A DNA stretch of 64,000 nucleotides from Rhizobium sp. ACO-34A (GTDB taxonomy: Bacteria > Pseudomonadota > Alphaproteobacteria > Rhizobiales > Rhizobiaceae): assembly GCA_002600635.1 (NCBI GenBank), contig CP021371.1, positions 3,227,001-3,291,000 of the forward strand, given 5' to 3'. The notes beneath the pieces were generated by a model, which saw only the letters and a program-made list of their open reading frames with translations, was not told the DNA's origin and searched no databases. Position 1 is the stretch's first letter, and the number at the start of each line of letters is the position of its first letter. This document shows, in pieces, positions 35,438 to 43,483 of the stretch. The position numbers and the translations under genes are program-made.

Positions 35438-36892
35438 ATGAGCACAGTCATCAAGGGCGGCACGGTCGTTACCGCCGATCTCACCTACAAGGCTGACGTC
35501 AGGATCGAAGGCGGCGTGATCGTCGAGATCGGCCCGAACCTTGTCGGCGACGAGGTTCTGGATGCGGCCGGCTGCTATGTCATGCCGGGCGGCATCGACC
35601 CGCACGTCCACCTCGAAATGCCGTTCATGGGCACCTATTCCGCCGACGATTTCGAAAGCGGCACCCGCGCCGGTCTCGCCGGCGGCACCACCATGGTGGT
35701 CGATTTCTGTCTGCCCGATCCGGGCCAGTCGCTCCTCGATGCGCTGAAGCGCTGGGACAACAAGTCCACCAAGGCCAATGCCGATTATTCCTTCCACATG
35801 GCGGTGACATGGTGGGACAAGCAGGTCTTCGAGGAGATGGAAACCGTCGTCCGCGAAAAGGGCATCAACACCTTCAAGCACTTCATGGCCTACAAGGGCG
35901 CGCTGATGGTGAACGACGACGAGATGTTCGCCTCCTTCTCGCGCTGCGCCGAACTCGGCGCCCTGCCGCTGGTGCATGCCGAAAACGGCGACATCGTCGC
36001 CTCGATGCAGGAAAAGCTTATGGCGGCCGGCAACAACGGCCCGGAAGCCCACTCCTATTCCCGCCCGCCGGAAGTCGAGGGCGAAGCGACCAACCGCGCC
36101 ATCACCATCGCCGACATGGCCGGCTGCCCGGTCTATATCGTCCACACCTCGTGCGAACAGGCTCACGAAGCCATCCGCCGCGCCCGCCAGAAGGGCATGC
36201 GCGTCTATGGCGAACCGTTGATCCAGCACCTGCTGCTCGATGACAGCGAATATTCGAACCCCGACTGGGATCATGCCGCCGCCCGCGTCATGTCCCCGCC
36301 CTTCCGCAACAAGCTGCATCAGGAAAGCCTGTGGGCCGGCCTGCAGGCAGGTTCACTCTCCTGCGTCGCCACCGACCACTGCTCGTTCACCGTTCAGCAG
36401 AAGCGCTACGGCGTCGGCGATTTCCGCAAGATCCCCAACGGCACCGGCGGCCTCGAAGACCGCATGCCGCTGCTCTGGAGCTACGGCGTCAACACCGGTC
36501 GCCTGACCATGAACGAATTCGTGGCCGTCACCTCCACCAACATTGCCAAGATCCTCAACATCTATCCGAAGAAGGGCGCCATCGTCGTCGGCGCCGATGC
36601 GGATATCGTTGTCTGGGATCCGAAGCGCACCAAGACCATTTCGGCCAGGACCCAGCAGTCGCCGGTCGAATACAACGTCTTCGAAGGCTACGAGGTGAAG
36701 GGCCTGCCGCGCTATACCCTCACCCGCGGCTACGTTGCCATCGAGGAATCGACCGTCAAGACGCGGGAAGGCCACGGCCAGTTCGTTGCCCGCGAGCCCT
36801 TCCAGGCGGTCAACAAGGCCCTGTCCACCTGGAAGGAACTGGTCGCTCCCCGCAAGGTCGAGCGCACCGGCATCCCGGCGTCCGGCGTCTGA
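35438..36892 (+). CDS. hydA: Dihydropyrimidinase/D-hydantoinase (PydB)
   Basis: 484 residues. It is an amidohydrolase of the hydantoinase group: GGIDPHVHLEMPFMG (about 48-62, His pair for zinc), MAYKGALMV with the carboxylated Lys (about 152), ENGDIVA with a His before it, and TDHCSF (Asp, about 315). It opens the ring of dihydrouracil/dihydrothymine. It lies 95 bp after the amidohydrolase gene and is co-directional. Length is typical (about 480). Confidence 0.94.
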   Translation: MSTVIKGGTVVTADLTYKADVRIEGGVIVEIGPNLVGDEVLDAAGCYVMPGGIDPHVHLEMPFMGTYSADDFESGTRAGLAGGTTMVVDFCLPDPGQSLLDALKRWDNKSTKANADYSFHMAVTWWDKQVFEEMETVVREKGINTFKHFMAYKGALMVNDDEMFASFSRCAELGALPLVHAENGDIVASMQEKLMAAGNNGPEAHSYSRPPEVEGEATNRAITIADMAGCPVYIVHTSCEQAHEAIRRARQKGMRVYGEPLIQHLLLDDSEYSNPDWDHAAARVMSPPFRNKLHQESLWAGLQAGSLSCVATDHCSFTVQQKRYGVGDFRKIPNGTGGLEDRMPLLWSYGVNTGRLTMNEFVAVTSTNIAKILNIYPKKGAIVVGADADIVVWDPKRTKTISARTQQSPVEYNVFEGYEVKGLPRYTLTRGYVAIEESTVKTREGHGQFVAREPFQAVNKALSTWKELVAPRKVERTGIPASGV

Positions 36893-36895
36893 TCG

Positions 36896-37282
36896 ATGCG
36901 CTGTGCCGGCCTCCTTTTACTGCTGGCTTCACTTGTCTGGACCGCGCCTTTGGGCGCGGCCATCGCTGCCGAGCTGCCAATCAAGGGCAGCTATGGCAAC
37001 AAGGACGGCTGCGACTACGCGATGACGGGTGAATCCACCGGTTCCGACAATTTCTTCCTGCTGACGTCCGAAGCCGTGACCACCGCTTCGGCCTATTGCA
37101 CGTTCAAGGAGGTGCACGAGGATGCGGACGATGGCTTCACCGTCACCGCCACCTGCGAGGAGGAAGGCGGAAACGAGGAGCAGGCACCATTCGAGATCGA
37201 TATCGACCGCGCCGGCCCCGACAGTTACCTGCTGAAAATCGACGATGGCTCGACCTGGGGACCGCTGGCCCTATGCAGATAG
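36896..37282 (+). CDS. Hypothetical secreted small protein
   Basis: 128 residues starting three bases after hydA. It has an N-terminal signal peptide (LLLLLASLVWTAPLGAAIAA), then a mature part of about 100 residues with five cysteines, acidic (EEEGGNEEQAPFEIDIDRAG). I do not recognise the family. Close spacing suggests co-transcription with hydA. Confidence 0.65.
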   Translation: MRCAGLLLLLASLVWTAPLGAAIAAELPIKGSYGNKDGCDYAMTGESTGSDNFFLLTSEAVTTASAYCTFKEVHEDADDGFTVTATCEEEGGNEEQAPFEIDIDRAGPDSYLLKIDDGSTWGPLALCR

Positions 37283-37284
37283 CC

Positions 37285-37698
37285 TCAAACCTTCACCAGC
37301 GCGTCCAGTTCGGGCAGAAGCACCACGCTTTCCTGCTCGTTCGGATCTGTCCGGGCGATAATCGCCGTGCAGGGCGCGTTGGAAAGGTTGGCCGGAAGAT
37401 GCGGCACGCCAGCGGGAATGTACATCAGTTCGCCCGCGTGCAGGATCACATGGTTTTCCAGCCGGTCGCCATACCAGGTGTGGGCGGAGCCCGAGAGACA
37501 GTAGATCGCCGTCTCGTGGCTTTCGTGCAGATGGGCCTTGGCCCGCGCGCCGGGCGGCAGGGTCAACACATGCATGCAGATACCTTTGGAGCCGACGGTC
37601 TCGGCGGCAATGCCCTCGAAATAGGTCAATCCCTGCTTGCCGTCATAGGTATTGCTCGGCCGGACGATCCGGCAGGTGAGTTTCGATGACGTATCCAT
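37285..37698 (-). CDS. Cupin-fold protein
   Basis: 137 residues from ATG 37698 (GGAG 7 nt upstream; the open frame extends 12 codons more). A single cupin is visible: PGARAKAHLHESHETAIYCL supplies motif 1 (His-x-His...Glu) and GELMYIPAGVPHLP motif 2 (His). The metal ligands are complete. Substrate unknown. It is convergent with the hypothetical gene and divergent to the ABC transporter operon. Confidence 0.8.
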   Translation of the reverse strand: MDTSSKLTCRIVRPSNTYDGKQGLTYFEGIAAETVGSKGICMHVLTLPPGARAKAHLHESHETAIYCLSGSAHTWYGDRLENHVILHAGELMYIPAGVPHLPANLSNAPCTAIIARTDPNEQESVVLLPELDALVKV

Positions 37699-37822
37699 GG
37701 TCCCGCTCCTCCAAGGCGTTGGGTATCCACGCAAAGTCTCATAGGCCGGCGCGATCCGGCCGTGTCATGATAGCATGCAAGAGGCCTTTCGCCTTTGCAA
37801 CCAAGCCGATGAGTTCCATTCG

Positions 37823-38611
37823 ATGAACGCTCCATTCTCCGTCGTGTCCGCGAAGAACCTGTGTCTCACCTTTCGGACGGGAGACGGGCCGGTGCACGCG
37901 CTCTCCAATGTCGATCTCGAGGTGAAGAAGGGCGACTTCGTCTCTTTCATCGGGCCTTCGGGGTGTGGCAAGACCACCTTTCTCCGCGTCATCGCCGATC
38001 TGGAAAAGCACACCAGCGGCGAGATCACCGTCAACGGCATGACACCCGAAAACGCCCGAAAGGACCGCTCCTACGGCTATGTCTTCCAGGCGGCGGCGCT
38101 CTATCCGTGGCGTACCATCGAGAAGAACATCGCGCTTCCGCTGGAAATCATGGGCTTTTCCGCCGAGGAAAAGAAGAAGCGCATCGAGCAGACGCTGGAA
38201 CTCGTCAACCTCACCGGCTTCGGCAAGAAGTTCCCCTGGCAGCTTTCCGGCGGTATGCAGCAGCGCGCCTCTATCGCCCGCGCGCTGGCCTTCGATGCCG
38301 ACCTGCTGCTGATGGACGAACCCTTCGGCGCGCTGGACGAAATCGTCCGCGACCATCTCAACGAACAGCTTCTGAAGCTCTGGGCCGCGACCGACAAGAC
38401 GATCTGTTTCGTCACCCACTCCATTCCGGAGGCCGTCTATCTCTCCACCAGGATCGTGGTGATGAGCCCCCGCCCCGGCCGCGTGACCGACGTGATCGAA
38501 TCCACCCTGCCGCGCGAGCGCCCGCTGGAAATCCGCGAATCCCCCGAATTCCTCGAAATCGCCCACCGCGTCCGCGAAGGCCTGAAGGCAGGGCACAGCT
38601 ATGAGGAATAA
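37823..38611 (+). CDS. ABC importer ATPase, NitT/TauT family (pyrimidine-type)
   Basis: 262 residues from ATG 37823. Walker A is GPSGCGKTT, the signature LSGGMQQRA, and Walker B LLLMDEPFGALDE, all of the nitrate/taurine importer class; the switch is FVTHSIPEA. Substrate class is inferred from the partner binding protein (NMT1/THI5-like) and from the surrounding pyrimidine genes. The downstream permeases are separated from it by the DUF559 insertion. Confidence 0.9.
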   Translation: MNAPFSVVSAKNLCLTFRTGDGPVHALSNVDLEVKKGDFVSFIGPSGCGKTTFLRVIADLEKHTSGEITVNGMTPENARKDRSYGYVFQAAALYPWRTIEKNIALPLEIMGFSAEEKKKRIEQTLELVNLTGFGKKFPWQLSGGMQQRASIARALAFDADLLLMDEPFGALDEIVRDHLNEQLLKLWAATDKTICFVTHSIPEAVYLSTRIVVMSPRPGRVTDVIESTLPRERPLEIRESPEFLEIAHRVREGLKAGHSYEE

Positions 38612-38626
38612 TCTTTCCTCTCCCAT

Positions 38627-38765
38627 AAAGACCCCTCCCCAACCCCTCCCCACAAGGGGGAGGGGCTTTTCTGCCCGCTACAAACGCTGCGACGTGGGCG
38701 GGACCGTTCCACGGGTATTCTCCCCACTTGTGGGGGAGATGGCCGGCAGGCCAGAGGGGGTCTTT
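38627..38765 (+). repeat. Palindromic repeat element with 9-bp terminal inverted repeats (copy 1)
   Basis: A 139-bp element bounded by AAAGACCCC and GGGGTCTTT, a perfect 9-bp inverted pair. It holds two internal inverted repeats (CCCCTCCCC with GGGGAGGGG, and CTCCCCAC with GTGGGGGAG) and a GGCCGGCAGGCC block. A diverged inverted copy lies at 62655-62785. It resembles the REP/RIME-type intergenic elements of rhizobia. Confidence 0.7.
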
Positions 38766-38798
38766 ACCGAAGATCGGTCTCTATCGCTGGAGTGTCCC

Positions 38799-39182
38799 AT
38801 GCCGCATTCCAACATCGACCCGAAGACCAGAAAACGTGCAAGAACTCTCCGGCGAGAACTGACCAGAGCCGAGCGGGAAATGTGGGATCTATTGCGAGAT
38901 CTCAGACCCCGCGGAGCCCGGTTTCGCAGGGAAACGCCAGTAGGGCCTTACATTGCCGACTTTGCATGGCTTTCTGCCCGCGTGATCGTGGAGGTCGATG
39001 GTGACTCTCACGAGACGGATCAAGGCCGCGCACATGATCTGCACAGGGATGCATTTCTTCGCAGTCAAGGCTTTGAAGTCATTCGTTTTGACAACGATCA
39101 GGTAATCGACAATCCGGACTACGTGTTCATCATCCTGGAAAAGGCGCTGCGGCAATTCCTGATGGCGGAGGATAATTCATGA
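38799..39182 (+). CDS. DUF559 (Vsr-like) putative endonuclease domain protein
   Basis: 127 residues from ATG 38799 (GGAG 8 nt upstream). The whole length is a DUF559 domain: LRRELTRAEREMWDLLRDL, GARFRRETPVGPYIADFAW (helix plus strand), VIVEVDGDSHE (acidic active-site-like strand) and VIRFDNDQVIDN. The fold is that of Vsr/PD-(D/E)xK nucleases; cellular role unknown. It interrupts the transporter operon, and its TGA overlaps the next permease ATG (ATGA), with the permease ribosome site inside its last codons. Confidence 0.85.
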   Translation: MPHSNIDPKTRKRARTLRRELTRAEREMWDLLRDLRPRGARFRRETPVGPYIADFAWLSARVIVEVDGDSHETDQGRAHDLHRDAFLRSQGFEVIRFDNDQVIDNPDYVFIILEKALRQFLMAEDNS

Positions 39183-40063
39183 CCTCCCCCTCTCTCTTCA
39201 AGGACCGCATCCTTCCGGTCCTTACCGTCATCTTCGCGATCCTCGTCATCTGGCATGTCTTCGTCGTCTATCTCAATGCGCCCTTCGTGCGTGATCAGGC
39301 GGCGCGTGACAACGAGACGCTGAGCTTCGGGCAGGTGGTGGAACGCGCCTTTGTGCAGGAGCGTCCGGTACTGCCCGCGCCACACCAGATTGCCGTCGAG
39401 CTGTGGGATACCACCGTCAACAAGGCGATCACCTCGAAGCGCAGCCTCGTCTATCATGCGTGGATCACGCTTTCGGCCACCCTTCTCGGCTTCGCCATCG
39501 GCACCGTGCTCGGCATCCTGCTCGCCGTCGGCATCGTGCATAACCGGGCGATGGATCGCTCGCTGATGCCCTGGGTCATCGCCAGCCAGACGATCCCGAT
39601 CCTTGCGGTCGCGCCGATGATCATCGTCGTGCTCAATGCGATCGGCATTTCCGGCGTTCTGCCCAAGGCGTTGATCTCGACCTACCTCTCCTTCTTCCCC
39701 ATCGTCGTCGGCATGGTGAAGGGGTTGAGAAGCCCGGATACGCTGCTGCTCGACCTGATGCACACCTACAATGCCAGCCAGACCCAGACCTTCTGGAAGC
39801 TCCGCTGGCCGGCCTCGATGCCCTACCTCTTCACCTCGCTCAAGGTGGCCATCGCCATCTCGCTGGTGGGCGCCATCGTCGGCGAGCTGCCGACCGGCGC
39901 TGTCGCAGGCCTCGGCGCACGCCTGCTCTCCGGCTCCTATTACGGACAGACCATCCAGATCTGGGCGGCGCTGTTCATGGCGGCGGGTCTTGCCGCCTCT
40001 CTCGTCGCCATCGTCGGCTTCGCCCATGGCCGCGTTCTGAAACGCATGGGGGTCAAGCCATGA
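39179..40063 (+). CDS. ABC importer permease 1, NitT/TauT family
   Basis: 294 residues. Six or so membrane helices are visible (VLTVIFAILVIWHVFVVYL at the N-terminus, LVYHAWITLSATLLGFAIGT). The EAA-type loop is FWKLRWPASMPYLFTSLKVA (about 203-222). It overlaps the second permease by 4 bp. A heterodimeric channel with permease 2 is expected. Confidence 0.9.
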   Translation: MTSPSLFKDRILPVLTVIFAILVIWHVFVVYLNAPFVRDQAARDNETLSFGQVVERAFVQERPVLPAPHQIAVELWDTTVNKAITSKRSLVYHAWITLSATLLGFAIGTVLGILLAVGIVHNRAMDRSLMPWVIASQTIPILAVAPMIIVVLNAIGISGVLPKALISTYLSFFPIVVGMVKGLRSPDTLLLDLMHTYNASQTQTFWKLRWPASMPYLFTSLKVAIAISLVGAIVGELPTGAVAGLGARLLSGSYYGQTIQIWAALFMAAGLAASLVAIVGFAHGRVLKRMGVKP

Positions 40064-40926
40064 ACGGTTATCTGCTTTTCGCCGTCGTCTTCTGGCTTGC
40101 GACCTGGGGGCTCAACGAATGGCTGGTGCGGCAGCGCTTCGCCAATCCCGCGCTTCGGCGCGTCGCCAATACGGCCGTGCCGCTGATCTTCGGCGTCACG
40201 CTGCTGGTCATCTGGGAATGCGTGGTGCGCGGCTTCTCCATTCCATCGATCCTGCTTCCGGCACCGTCGATGATCTGGACGCGGCTCGTCAACTCCATCC
40301 CGACGCTCTGGGCCGACTTTCGGCAGACCTTCCTCAAATCGGTTTTGACCGGCTATGTGCTAGGCTGCGGCCTCGGCTTCATCGTGGCGATCCTCGTCGA
40401 CCGCTCCCCCTTCCTGCAGAAGGGCCTGCTGCCCATCGGCAATTTCGTCTCCGCGCTGCCGGTCGTCGGCGTCGCGCCGATCATGGTCATGTGGTTCGGC
40501 TTCGACTGGCAGTCCAAGGTCGCCGTCGTCGTCATCATGACCTTCTTCCCCATGCTGGTGAACACCGTGCAGGGGCTGGGTGCCGCAAGCCACATGGAAC
40601 GGGACCTGATGCGCACCTATGCGGCAAGCTGGTGGCAGACGCTGACAAAGCTTCGCCTGCCGGCCGCATGGCCGTTCATCTTCAACGCTCTCAAGATCAA
40701 TTCGACGCTGGCGCTGATCGGCGCCATCGTGGCAGAGTTTTTCGGCACTCCGATTGTCGGCATGGGGTTCCGGATTTCCACGGAAGTGGGGCGCAGCAAT
40801 GTCGACATGGTCTGGGCCGAGATCGCGGTCGCCGCGCTCGCAGGCTCGATCTTTTATGGGGTGGTGGCGCTGGCAGAGCGCGCCGTCACCTTCTGGCATC
40901 CGTCTGTCCGCGGTGGACAGGCGTAA
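40060..40926 (+). CDS. ABC importer permease 2, NitT/TauT family
   Basis: 288 residues; the start overlaps permease 1 (ATGA). BPD_transp_1 domain with the EAA loop TLTKLRLPAAWPFIFNALKI (about 193-212) and a membrane core of six helices (LIFGVTLLVIWECVVRGF first). It is a homologue of permease 1. The binding-protein gene follows after 19 bp. Confidence 0.9.
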   Translation: MNGYLLFAVVFWLATWGLNEWLVRQRFANPALRRVANTAVPLIFGVTLLVIWECVVRGFSIPSILLPAPSMIWTRLVNSIPTLWADFRQTFLKSVLTGYVLGCGLGFIVAILVDRSPFLQKGLLPIGNFVSALPVVGVAPIMVMWFGFDWQSKVAVVVIMTFFPMLVNTVQGLGAASHMERDLMRTYAASWWQTLTKLRLPAAWPFIFNALKINSTLALIGAIVAEFFGTPIVGMGFRISTEVGRSNVDMVWAEIAVAALAGSIFYGVVALAERAVTFWHPSVRGGQA

Positions 40927-40945
40927 AAAAGAAGAGGGAACAGCA

Positions 40946-41938
40946 ATGAAATTCAAGATCGCATCCCTGCTGCTGGCAGGCGCCGTTTCGCTGACGGCGA
41001 TGCAGGCGGCGGCCGCCGACAAGGTGACGCTGCAACTCAAGTGGGTGACGCAGGCCCAGTTCGCCGGCTACTACGTCGCCAAGGACAAGGGCTTCTACGA
41101 AGAAGAAGGCCTCGACGTCGACATCAAGCCCGGCGGTCCGGACATTGCACCGGCACAGGTCATCGCCGGCGGCGGCGCCGACGTCGTCATCGACTGGATG
41201 CCTTCGGCTCTCGCCGTGCGCGAAAAGGGCACACCGCTCGTCAACATCGCCCAGCCGTTCAAGAAGTCGGGCATGATGCTGACCTGCCTCAAGGAAACCG
41301 GCATCACCAAGCCGGACGACTTCAAGGGCAAGACCCTTGGCGTCTGGTTCTTCGGCAACGAATATCCGTTCCTGTCATGGATGGCCCACCTGAAGATCCC
41401 GACCACCGGCGGCGCCGATGGCGTGACCGTCCTGAAGCAGGGCTTCAACGTCGATCCCCTGCTGCAGAAGCAGGCCGCCTGTATCTCGACCATGACCTAT
41501 AACGAATACTGGCAGGTCATCGACGCCGGCATCAAGCCGGAAGACCTCGTCACCTTCAAGTACGAGGACGAAGGCGTCGCGACCCTCGAGGACGGTCTCT
41601 ACGTTCTGGAAGACAAGCTGAAGGACCCGGCCTTCAAGGAAAAGATGGTCAAGTTCGTCCGCGCCTCGATGAAGGGCTGGAAGTGGGCCGAGGAAAACTC
41701 CGATGAAGCCGCCGTCATCGTTCTCGAAAACGATGCTTCCGGCGCCCAGACCGAGAAGCACCAGAAGCGCATGATGGGCGAAGTCGCCAAGCTGACCGCC
41801 GGTTCCAACGGCGCGCTCGACGAAGCTGACTACAAGCGCACCGTTGCCACCCTGCTCGGCGGCGGTTCCGACCCGGTCATCACCAAGGAGCCGACCGGCG
41901 CCTGGACGCATGAAATCACCGACGCCGCGCTGAAATAA
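40946..41938 (+). CDS. NMT1/THI5-like substrate-binding protein (pyrimidine-type importer)
   Basis: 330 residues from ATG 40946 (SD AGAGGGAA; the frame is open far upstream only as a permease shadow). A Sec signal peptide (MKFKIASLLLAGAVSLTAMQ, cleavage after AAA) is followed by a THI5-like periplasmic fold, LQLKWVTQAQFAGYYVAKDK at its start. Relatives bind thiamine pyrimidine precursors or other pyrimidines. Placed behind pyrimidine-degradation genes, it probably supplies uracil-type substrates; this is inference. Confidence 0.88.
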   Translation: MKFKIASLLLAGAVSLTAMQAAAADKVTLQLKWVTQAQFAGYYVAKDKGFYEEEGLDVDIKPGGPDIAPAQVIAGGGADVVIDWMPSALAVREKGTPLVNIAQPFKKSGMMLTCLKETGITKPDDFKGKTLGVWFFGNEYPFLSWMAHLKIPTTGGADGVTVLKQGFNVDPLLQKQAACISTMTYNEYWQVIDAGIKPEDLVTFKYEDEGVATLEDGLYVLEDKLKDPAFKEKMVKFVRASMKGWKWAEENSDEAAVIVLENDASGAQTEKHQKRMMGEVAKLTAGSNGALDEADYKRTVATLLGGGSDPVITKEPTGAWTHEITDAALK

Positions 41939-41965
41939 GCAGACGCGAAGATCGACAAAACGAAA

Positions 41966-41999
41966 GGCGTACGGGTCCGGGCCCGTGCGCCTTTTTTTG
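41966..41999 (+). terminator. Rho-independent terminator of the importer operon
   Basis: GGCGTACGGG, short loop, CCCGTGCGCC followed by seven T. It begins 27 bp after the binding-protein stop. Confidence 0.93.
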
Positions 42000-42279
42000 T
42001 TTTCCCGCGTCGTCGGCAACGGGCCTCAACCTGTGGCTTTGCGACCACATTGATTTGCAAGAAACACACGCGTAAAATTTTCGCCGCGAAGAAGGTGCTT
42101 GTCGCTCTTGTAAGTCGAACGAGCGATACCAACTATGAACCGGTTGTGTAATAGAAGGATTTTCCTCCCTAGGGGTGGAATCCGGAGGCTATTCTATTTG
42201 CACCTTAATGCCTCCCCGCGGGAAAACAAGTTTTATTCAATAACTATCGGCGCATTCGTTTGAATGCTGGAAGGAGCCC

Positions 42280-43470
42280 ATGGTTCGCAACAAGGATGCC
42301 ATCGCCGGACTGCTCGCCCTGTCCGCCCTGCTTGTGCCTTATGCCGCGCAGGCGGAGGACGCGGCCGCATCGGCGGCACCGCAGCCCAAGATCCCCTCGA
42401 TCGTCGTGACGAAAGCCGAGACCCGGCCGCTGGTGGACAGGATCGTTGCGACAGGCAGCATCAAGCCGGTGGAAGAGATCTATGTGCAGCCGCTCGTCGA
42501 GGGGCTTTCGATCAAGACGCTTGAGGCCGATGTCGGTGACAAGGTGGAAGCCGATGGCGTGGTCGCCCGCCTGAACGACGATGCGCTACGCCTGCAGAAG
42601 GGCCAGCTTCAGGCCTCGCGCGCCAAGGCAGAGGCAGCGCTTGCGCAGTATCACGCGCAGCTCACCGACGCCAAAACCAATGCCGACGAAGCGGACCGCC
42701 AGTTCAAGCGCGCGACAGCACTCGGCAAATCCGGCACTTTCTCGACCTCCACCGTGGAGCAGGCTGAAACAGCCGCCACCAGCGCGCGCGCCAAGGTAAC
42801 GAGCGCCGAACAGGCGATTGCGATTGCCGAAGCCGATATCAAGGTCGTCGACGCCCAGATCGCGGACATAGACCTCAATCTTACCCGTACGGATGTGAAA
42901 AGCCCGTTTGCCGGCGTCGTTTCGGTGCGGAATGCCAAGACCGGGGCCATCGCCTCCGGCAGCGGCCAGCCGATGTTCACCATCATCCGGGACGGCCAGA
43001 TCGAACTCGTCGCAGACGTATCCGAAACCGATATCCTGAAGATGCGCGTCGGCCAGAAGGCGAAGATCACGGTTGCCGGCGGTGCCGCGAGCCTCAACGG
43101 CTCGGTTCGCCTGATTTCCCCCATCGTCGACCCGCAGACCCGCCTCGGCGCGGTGCATATCGCCATCGACGATGACAACGGCGCCCGCGCCGGCATGTAT
43201 GGCAACGCCGAGATCATCGTGGCCGAAGCGAATGCCGTGGCCCTGCCGCTGTCGGCCATCACCACCAGCAAGCACACCACGACCACCCGCCTGGTCAATG
43301 ACGGCGTCATCAAGCAGGTCGACATCGCGACCGGCATCCAGGATGGCGCCTATATCCAGGTCGTCAGCGGCCTGAAGGCAGGCGATGTCGTGGTTGCCAA
43401 GGCCGGCGCCTTCGTTCGCGATGGCGACCACATCAACCCGATCAACGACGAAACTGCCGCCTCGAACTGA
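42280..43470 (+). CDS. RND efflux periplasmic adaptor subunit
   Basis: 396 residues with a signal peptide (about 1-24, ending AQA). It has the membrane-fusion-protein order: lipoyl half (GSIKPVEEIYVQPLVEGLSI, about 48-67), an alpha-helical hairpin rich in Ala/Glu (about 110-185), the second lipoyl half (DVKSPFAGVVSVRNAKTG) and a beta barrel with a C-terminal membrane-proximal domain. It pairs with the pump gene 13 bp downstream; no outer-membrane factor is in the window. Bases 42000-42279 contain no gene. Confidence 0.92.
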   Translation: MVRNKDAIAGLLALSALLVPYAAQAEDAAASAAPQPKIPSIVVTKAETRPLVDRIVATGSIKPVEEIYVQPLVEGLSIKTLEADVGDKVEADGVVARLNDDALRLQKGQLQASRAKAEAALAQYHAQLTDAKTNADEADRQFKRATALGKSGTFSTSTVEQAETAATSARAKVTSAEQAIAIAEADIKVVDAQIADIDLNLTRTDVKSPFAGVVSVRNAKTGAIASGSGQPMFTIIRDGQIELVADVSETDILKMRVGQKAKITVAGGAASLNGSVRLISPIVDPQTRLGAVHIAIDDDNGARAGMYGNAEIIVAEANAVALPLSAITTSKHTTTTRLVNDGVIKQVDIATGIQDGAYIQVVSGLKAGDVVVAKAGAFVRDGDHINPINDETAASN

Positions 43471-43483
43471 GAGACAGAGCGCC

